12,049 nt of DNA from positions 1-12,049 of the forward strand of contig JAJBTS010000080.1 of the NCBI GenBank assembly GCA_020860885.1, in the 5' to 3' direction. This document shows positions 7,886 to 12,049 of this stretch, one piece after another. This DNA is from Bacteroidales bacterium. Lineage in GTDB: Bacteria > Bacteroidota > Bacteroidia > Bacteroidales > Azobacteroidaceae. The notes beneath the pieces are model-generated. The model had not been told where the DNA came from. It worked only from the letters and a program-made list of their open reading frames with translations, and did not search any database. The position numbers and the translations under genes are program-made. How positions within the stretch are numbered: position 1 is the first letter of the stretch; the number at the start of each line of letters is the position of its first letter.

Positions 7886-8725
7886 TTATTTCGGTTCGTC
7901 TATTTTCTGACATTGGGTACAATAGTAAACAGAGCCACCCAGATAAGCTTCTTTCATAAGGGCGCCCCCGCAGTGCGGGCACGGCTTTTTCCATGTTCTG
8001 GCAGATAAGAGAGTCTTGTATCCGCCGTTATTGCCGTACAGGTCAGGCTGCGTATCCCGTCCTCCCTCGAAAGTCATTTCTTTCAACGTATCTTTCAGGG
8101 AGTGGAACAAGTCTTTTTTACGGTCGTCGGAAAGCGCCAGGACTTTTTGCTTCGGATGAATTTTTGCATTGAGAAGGATGTCCTGCACCACCCCGTTTCC
8201 TACCCCCGGAATGCGTTGCTCGGTGGCCAGCAGTGCTTTGGCGGTCAATGTTTTCTTCGCTTCTGCAAACAGCTTGTCAAACTCCCGGAATGTATATCTA
8301 TCGTCGAGTGGAGATAAACTGGAGGTACTCATCCGGTGGTATTTATTTTCTATTACCCCGTCGGGATACACTCCGATAAAACCATACATAGCAACAGTAA
8401 ATACGAGGAAAGAATCGTCGTCGAATGTCAGCAAAAGCTGATAATTGGCAGGGACTTTTTCTTCCTTATTGTAATACCGCACGATGGTTCCGTCACCGAT
8501 ATTAATGATCGTACCGTCTGAGAGAAAGAAGTCGACAAACATACCGTATCCTTTGGCAGAAAGGAACTTTTTCCCGGTCAGCAATTCAGGATATTCTAGC
8601 GGATCGCCGTTGTAAAAAGTAAATTTATGAGGTTTGGTGGCATTAAAAACCTGGGTAATTGTTTTGCCGTTCAAGGTATCATTTGCCTGCTTACTTAATG
8701 TAACTACTTCGGGTAATTCTAACAT
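7886..8725 (-). CDS. Fpg/Nei-family DNA glycosylase homologue lacking catalytic Pro
   Basis: 279 residues, the usual Fpg/Nei length and layout: N-terminal beta-sandwich (1-130), H2TH region with LATEQRIPGVGNGVVQDILL (166-185) and AKIHP (187-191), and a C-terminal zinc finger C249-x2-C252-x16-C269-x2-C272. Classical members open Met-Pro-Glu and use the freed Pro as Schiff-base nucleophile on oxidised bases. Here the start reads MLELPEVVTL: the Glu is kept but the Pro is Leu. The codon is TTA, two changes away from any Pro codon, so not a single-base error. The Arg usually in the zinc-finger turn also seems replaced (LGGSVYYC). Similar proteins annotated endonuclease VIII, opening MIEIPE, exist in Bacteroidota and Firmicutes (from memory), so this is probably a divergent subfamily. 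It may be a lesion-binding protein or use a different nucleophile. It starts 12 bases after the AraC regulator stop, so co-expression is likely. Confidence 0.88.
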   Translation of the reverse strand: MLELPEVVTLSKQANDTLNGKTITQVFNATKPHKFTFYNGDPLEYPELLTGKKFLSAKGYGMFVDFFLSDGTIINIGDGTIVRYYNKEEKVPANYQLLLTFDDDSFLVFTVAMYGFIGVYPDGVIENKYHRMSTSSLSPLDDRYTFREFDKLFAEAKKTLTAKALLATEQRIPGVGNGVVQDILLNAKIHPKQKVLALSDDRKKDLFHSLKDTLKEMTFEGGRDTQPDLYGNNGGYKTLLSARTWKKPCPHCGGALMKEAYLGGSVYYCTQCQKIDEPK

Positions 8726-8737
8726 ATCGATTTGTTT

Positions 8738-9874
8738 TTATAATTTTTCAATAGGGATATAGATCTCTGTCAGCAATTCATCCAATTGCGTATCGCTGGG
8801 TACATTGAGATATATTTCAAACGTTAACGGATATTTCTGGAAATATTTATTTTGCGGGAGCCATTGCTCATAAATAGCTTGATAGAGGTCGGGCAATAAA
8901 GAATAGCTTCCTTTATGCGTAAAAACAGCATACATTCCTCCGGCAATTTCTTCAATGGAAAAATTACCTTCGGGTTTTATTTCCTCTTTTGTAATAAATC
9001 CGATGTAAAAACGGCATTGGAGGTCGGGAGTCACCCAGGGATTGTCACGGCTAATGCTTACGAAATGGCTTTGCAGATCCTGTTGAAGATGATTGTTCCT
9101 GTAATGAAGCAATTTCTGCCAGATAAGTTTGTAGGTTTTTTCATCCCGGAAGGAATCTCCTACCTGCAAACAAAGAGCTTTCCGGGTACTGATCCGCTTG
9201 ATCCGTACATCCTGTAAAGGAATTGCTGCAAAAGAATTTTTACTTAAGCTGTATTTATGCCTGTAATCGCTCATGGAAATACCAAAATGTTTTTTAAAAG
9301 CCTTTGCCAGACTAAACCTGGTCTGGTAATTGGTTTGTTTCAGTATTTCTTCTAACGACTGGCGGGTAGCAATCAGCAGATGGGCTACGTATTCCAAACG
9401 CAAACGCTGGATGTATGCGCCGATGTTTTCTCCCGTTATATTCCTGAATACCCTGCGGAAATGAAAAAAAGAAAGGTGAGACAATACAGCCAGCTGCTCC
9501 GGATCAAGATCTTCAAATAAATTCTGGTCGATGTAGGTTTTAATCCGGCTGACAGTTTCGTAATGGATGTTCCGGGTTTCTTCCTTCTGCCGCCAGCGGT
9601 TTAATGTCGGCAGCCTTTTATTAAGTAGGGTCCTTAACTCTTGCGGAGTATAGTTGGTTCCCGAATATCCGTTGTACTTGTCGGTATATTTCACCCAGAT
9701 ATCGACCATCTGCTCCATCGGTATATCTACGGTATATTCTCCGTCTTTGAGGCAATAATAATAATACTCGTCGCTGTACGACTGGTCGGTATTCGTTCCC
9801 AGGTAAGCCTCTACATCAAAGCGCAAAGGCATTCCACAACTCTGGCAGTATCTTTTTTCTACTGTACGGCTCAT
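8738..9874 (-). CDS. AraC-family regulator with zinc ribbon and GyrI-like sensor
   Basis: Transcription factor of 378 residues from the preferred ATG at 9874 (MSRTVEKRYCQSCGMPL). A longer reading from 9925 adds 17 residues, but its first codons are made of a 34-bp dyad, so I reject it. N-terminus: putative zinc ribbon (CQSCGMPL, then YYYYCLKDGEYT). The family usually has C-x2-C in the second half, but here the first of that pair is Tyr, leaving three visible Cys. Middle (about 100-208): two AraC helix-turn-helix units (DPEQLAVLSHLSFFHFRRVF and the ILKQTNYQTRFSLAKAFKKHFG unit). C-terminus (about 220-378): a GyrI-like effector domain with GGMYAVFTHKGSY and a closing EIYIPIEKL. It probably senses a small molecule and controls its own series of genes. 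The stop is 12 bases before the Fpg/Nei homologue. Confidence 0.88.
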   Translation of the reverse strand: MSRTVEKRYCQSCGMPLRFDVEAYLGTNTDQSYSDEYYYYCLKDGEYTVDIPMEQMVDIWVKYTDKYNGYSGTNYTPQELRTLLNKRLPTLNRWRQKEETRNIHYETVSRIKTYIDQNLFEDLDPEQLAVLSHLSFFHFRRVFRNITGENIGAYIQRLRLEYVAHLLIATRQSLEEILKQTNYQTRFSLAKAFKKHFGISMSDYRHKYSLSKNSFAAIPLQDVRIKRISTRKALCLQVGDSFRDEKTYKLIWQKLLHYRNNHLQQDLQSHFVSISRDNPWVTPDLQCRFYIGFITKEEIKPEGNFSIEEIAGGMYAVFTHKGSYSLLPDLYQAIYEQWLPQNKYFQKYPLTFEIYLNVPSDTQLDELLTEIYIPIEKL

Positions 9875-9879
9875 ATCTA

Positions 9880-9887
9880 CAAATATA
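9880..9887 (-). promoter_or_regulatory. Possible -7 promoter box (TATATTTG)
   Basis: On the minus strand TATATTTG matches the Bacteroidota -7 consensus TAnnTTTG, 5 bases before the ATG of the AraC-type gene. No TTTG occurs at the proper 19-21-base spacing upstream (the nearest is 26 away), and use would give an almost leaderless mRNA. Weak call. Confidence 0.25.
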
Positions 9888-9890
9888 CAA

Positions 9891-9924
9891 TGCCTATTCC
9901 GGATATTGTTATCCAAAATAGGCA
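9891..9924. promoter_or_regulatory. 34-bp dyad upstream of the AraC-type regulator
   Basis: TGCCTATT (9891-9898), CC, GGATA (9901-9905), TTGT, TATCC (9910-9914), AA, AATAGGCA (9917-9924) form a symmetrical dyad: 8 + 5 paired bases per arm with one 2-base mismatch. It lies between the GNAT stop (9952) and the regulator start (9874). It may be an operator for the regulator or another factor, or a hairpin between genes; no T-run follows, which argues against a terminator. Confidence 0.6.
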
Positions 9925-9951
9925 TTTTTCTATAAGAGATATAAAAACAGG

Positions 9952-10443
9952 TTATATCAGTTTCAACAACATAATATAATCCTCTTCGTTTTCATCCAGG
10001 ATCTTAAAGCCCAATCGTTCGTAGAGGCGGATGGCCGGATTGCCTTTCGTTATACTCAAAGACACCTGACGGTAGCCCTTTGTTTTCATCCACTCTATCA
10101 TATGTTTCATTAACTGAGTACCTATGCCTTGATTGCGATAAGGTTCGAAGAGAGCGATCGCTATCTCGGGCGTCTGTTCATCAATAAAACCACAGCCTTT
10201 AATAGTATCTTGAAAAGTACGGATCCAGACAGCGCCCGCGATCTTCTGATCCAATACAGCCACCAGGCAATAGTCGTCTTTACCGCTTCCGAAATGATCC
10301 CAGTAGACCCTTACCTGCGGAAGGTATATTACCTCTCTGGGATAAGGATTTGCCTGGTCGGGATGGTAGATCGCTTCGTACATAATCTCTTCCATCCGGG
10401 GATATTCTTCCGAGAGCAGTTCGCGGATAAATAAACTTTTCAT
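9952..10443 (-). CDS. GNAT-family N-acetyltransferase
   Basis: 163 residues, one GNAT domain that would transfer acetyl from acetyl-CoA to an amine; substrate unknown. The CoA-binding motif A is RNQGIGTQL (103-111), followed by the helix to KTKGY and the motif B segment [15 protein letters not shown] (135-149). The N-terminal half with HPDQANPYP and VYWDHFG is less typical and may shape the substrate pocket. Its ATG (10443-10441) overlaps the methyltransferase stop as ATGA, so the two are translationally coupled. The short length leaves no extra domain. Family membership is secure, biological role is not. Confidence 0.9.
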   Translation of the reverse strand: MKSLFIRELLSEEYPRMEEIMYEAIYHPDQANPYPREVIYLPQVRVYWDHFGSGKDDYCLVAVLDQKIAGAVWIRTFQDTIKGCGFIDEQTPEIAIALFEPYRNQGIGTQLMKHMIEWMKTKGYRQVSLSITKGNPAIRLYERLGFKILDENEEDYIMLLKLI

Positions 10444-11216
10444 CCTATTTTCTTTCCGATATAAAATACATATCCGTAATACTCTTTGTACTTAGAGTAC
10501 AACTGCGCTTCATGCCGCTGATTGCGGATAAACTCTTCCACGGTTTGATTCCCGTTGTACTTCTTCAGGAAAGCTTCCTGTACTTTAACCTGAGGCGAAT
10601 AAAAATGATCCGTCCAGCAGTCTTCCGGTATAATAAAAGACGCCACCAGGATATATCCGGCTTTCTGTACCTGCGCTATTTTATTCGGAATCGTATCTAT
10701 TTCCGGATAAGCATCCGTCCAGAAGTCCTGAATTTCAGAAGGACGTTCTCCGGTAAACCAGGATACTTCAGAGACAGCAATGTAGCCGCCTGTTTTGATG
10801 AACTTACGCCATTCATTCAGTCCGCGTTGAAAGCCTATATTATAGATAGCGCCTTCCGACCAGATAAGATCCAATTCCTCCTCCCGGAAAGGCAGGTCAT
10901 CCATAGAACCTACAATCCCTTTCACACGATCCTGAAGATTCAATCCGGCAGCTTTGCGATTGAATAAGTCTATAAAATAAGGAAACAGGTCCATACCGGT
11001 AATCTGTCCTTGTGTATGCTGAGCCAGGATCCTAGTTTGTCCTCCGGTACCACACCCTAAATCGGCGATCTGCGATTGGGGGTTCAGAGGATCGATAAAG
11101 CTCAAGGCTTGGAGGGTTGCTTCCGGACTGCCTGGGCCCTGACGTTCTATGTTTGAAAAATATTCGCAAATCAAATTAAAATCGAATTCGTGAATGGATT
11201 TATTTTCGTTACTCAT
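10440..11216 (-). CDS. Class I SAM-dependent methyltransferase
   Basis: 258 residues with a complete Rossmann methyltransferase core. Motif I is [12 protein letters not shown] (50-61), the strand-2 acidic residue that contacts SAM ribose is Asp76 (ITGMDLF), motif II region GSMDDLPF (103-110), then [13 protein letters not shown] (118-130) and a [12 protein letters not shown] segment. The C-terminal cap (about 165-258: [33 protein letters not shown]) is typical of UbiE/Methyltransf_11-like small-molecule enzymes. Substrate unknown. The stop is shared with the next gene's start (ATGA), and it follows the YhbS-like gene by 27 bases. The TGA here and in the 98-residue gene shows that UGA is a stop in this genome. 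Confidence 0.9.
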   Translation of the reverse strand: MSNENKSIHEFDFNLICEYFSNIERQGPGSPEATLQALSFIDPLNPQSQIADLGCGTGGQTRILAQHTQGQITGMDLFPYFIDLFNRKAAGLNLQDRVKGIVGSMDDLPFREEELDLIWSEGAIYNIGFQRGLNEWRKFIKTGGYIAVSEVSWFTGERPSEIQDFWTDAYPEIDTIPNKIAQVQKAGYILVASFIIPEDCWTDHFYSPQVKVQEAFLKKYNGNQTVEEFIRNQRHEAQLYSKYKEYYGYVFYIGKKIG

Positions 11217-11243
11217 GATGTTTATTTTTTAATTGTAATTGTT

Positions 11244-11834
11244 TTAATTAGATGCGGACTCTTTATCGGCATCATCGTCTCTCCAGTGTTGAGGCTTATT
11301 GAGTTCGTCGCAACATCTTATCTTCCCTTTTCCGACGGCTAAACCTTTTTCACTGATAGCCTGAACCATCCAGTAATCAGCATATTCTTCAGGGATAGGG
11401 TAAGGCGCAGGATAACCTAACCGTTCGGCCTGAGGTGAAAATCCGTATTTAGGATAATATTCCTTATGTCCGAGGACAAAGACGAGATTCGACCCTTTCT
11501 CCCGCAACAGCCGTATCCCTTCACGGATCAGCATCCCTCCTATTCCTTTCCGCTGATATTCCGGTTTAACAGCCAGAGGTGCGAGGATATGCATCATTGG
11601 CTGATCATCGTGACCATCGAAATACGCCCGGGTAAACAGAATATGCCCTACGGGCTCATCTTTATAAAACGCCAGTAAGGAAAGCCGGGGCTCTCCGGTC
11701 CTATCGTTCAATAAATCCGCTACCAAATAAGCTTCCTTGTCGTAGCCGAAACCCTGCTTTTCTACGTCCATAATAGAATTGAAATCGTCCGCTATTGTTT
11801 CTCTTATCTGAATAAATTCTCTATTTATTTTCAT
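11244..11834 (-). CDS. YhbS-like GNAT acetyltransferase
   Basis: 196 residues; a GNAT fold of the YhbS-like group (predicted N-acetyltransferases, substrates mostly unknown). Motif A is QRKGIGGMLIREGI (94-107) after the LAPLAVKPEY strand; the group signature VLGHKEYYPKYGFSP (120-134) follows. The last 30 residues (KIRCCDELNKPQHWRDDD and an acidic tail) extend past the fold and include adjacent cysteines. It is the first gene of the minus-strand series in this window, 27 bases before the methyltransferase, so a promoter is expected within 11835-11950. No clear -33/-7 pair was found there. Confidence 0.9.
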   Translation of the reverse strand: MKINREFIQIRETIADDFNSIMDVEKQGFGYDKEAYLVADLLNDRTGEPRLSLLAFYKDEPVGHILFTRAYFDGHDDQPMMHILAPLAVKPEYQRKGIGGMLIREGIRLLREKGSNLVFVLGHKEYYPKYGFSPQAERLGYPAPYPIPEEYADYWMVQAISEKGLAVGKGKIRCCDELNKPQHWRDDDADKESASN

Positions 11835-11957
11835 TGGTTTTATTTGTTATTGGTAAAGCTTTATACAAAGACTCATCTTTATATAATTCTTAAATCGTTT
11901 ATAATGTATATATATGAAAACAACTCCGGCAAGAATATGCCTGAGTATTTCTGAGGG

Positions 11958-11985
11958 ATAACCTTGGCAGAACACCAAAGGTTAT
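11958..11985. terminator. Hairpin in the right-end intergenic region
   Basis: ATAACCTTGG (11958-11967) pairs with CCAAAGGTTAT (11975-11985), giving 10 pairs with one bulged A and a CAGAACA loop. It lies in the 215-base stretch (11835-12049) where I see no convincing gene. It might terminate a gene entering from the right edge on the minus strand. No long T run follows on either strand. Confidence 0.4.
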
Positions 11986-12049
11986 TTACTTCACGGACTC
12001 CTTCTTAAATTTAAACATCCAACGTTTTTAGTTGCTGCAAAGAGAAGTC

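Noticed and set aside
9875..9925. Extra 17 N-terminal residues for the AraC-type regulator
   Set aside because: These codons consist largely of the 34-bp dyad, and the zinc-ribbon homology begins after the internal ATG at 9874.
11996..12049. C-terminal end of a minus-strand gene entering from the right edge
   Set aside because: Two minus-strand frames stay open for 12 to 17 codons from the edge before a stop. That is too short to tell coding from chance, and neither is recognised.

Overview
The window looks like chromosomal DNA from a member of the Bacteroidota, most likely order Bacteroidales. A Dysgonomonas/Parabacteroides-like source is my guess from protein style, not a proven placement. 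The reasons are: secreted proteins beginning MKKT, a C-terminal tail of the type IX secretion (T9SS) sorting kind, AT-rich leaders without Shine-Dalgarno sequences, and TAnnTTTG-like promoter boxes.

Left half (1-7300), surface and exported proteins. A secreted fibre-like protein (20-1267, +) faces a tightly coupled minus-strand pair: a 1059-residue exported multidomain protein with beta-trefoil-like repeats and a T9SS-like tail (4855-1676), then a 98-residue protein with a signal peptide and a PVGD / membrane helix / RKRK C-terminus (1669-1373). A 15-bp hairpin lies between the converging genes. Diverging from the large gene is a purple-acid-phosphatase-like metallophosphoesterase lipoprotein gene (about 4932-6288, +). 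It is broken by a frameshift near 5090-5094 and an in-frame TGA at 5830-5832. Next comes a paralogue of the first fibre-like gene (6318-7295, +), interrupted by an in-frame TGA at 6978-6980 exactly where the intact paralogue has Trp.

Right half (7391-11834, all minus strand) is a compact series of six soluble-protein genes, probably one or two transcription units read right to left: YhbS-like acetyltransferase, SAM-dependent methyltransferase, a second GNAT acetyltransferase (ATGA overlap with the methyltransferase), an AraC-type regulator with N-terminal zinc ribbon and C-terminal GyrI-like sensor domain, an Fpg/Nei-family DNA glycosylase homologue with Leu instead of the catalytic Pro after Met, and a stand-alone GyrI-like protein. 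A near-perfect 34-bp dyad lies just upstream of the preferred start of the regulator. An 18-bp perfect inverted repeat (24 bp if extended) separates this series from the converging fibre-like pseudogene.

The left half serves the cell envelope and shows local gene decay. The right half looks like a small-molecule or genotoxic-stress response set: a ligand-sensing regulator, a possible ligand-binding or hydrolysing GyrI protein, a DNA-lesion recognition protein and three modifying enzymes. I saw no tRNA, rRNA, CRISPR array, transposase or phage gene. The last 215 bases (11835-12049) hold no convincing gene, only one hairpin.
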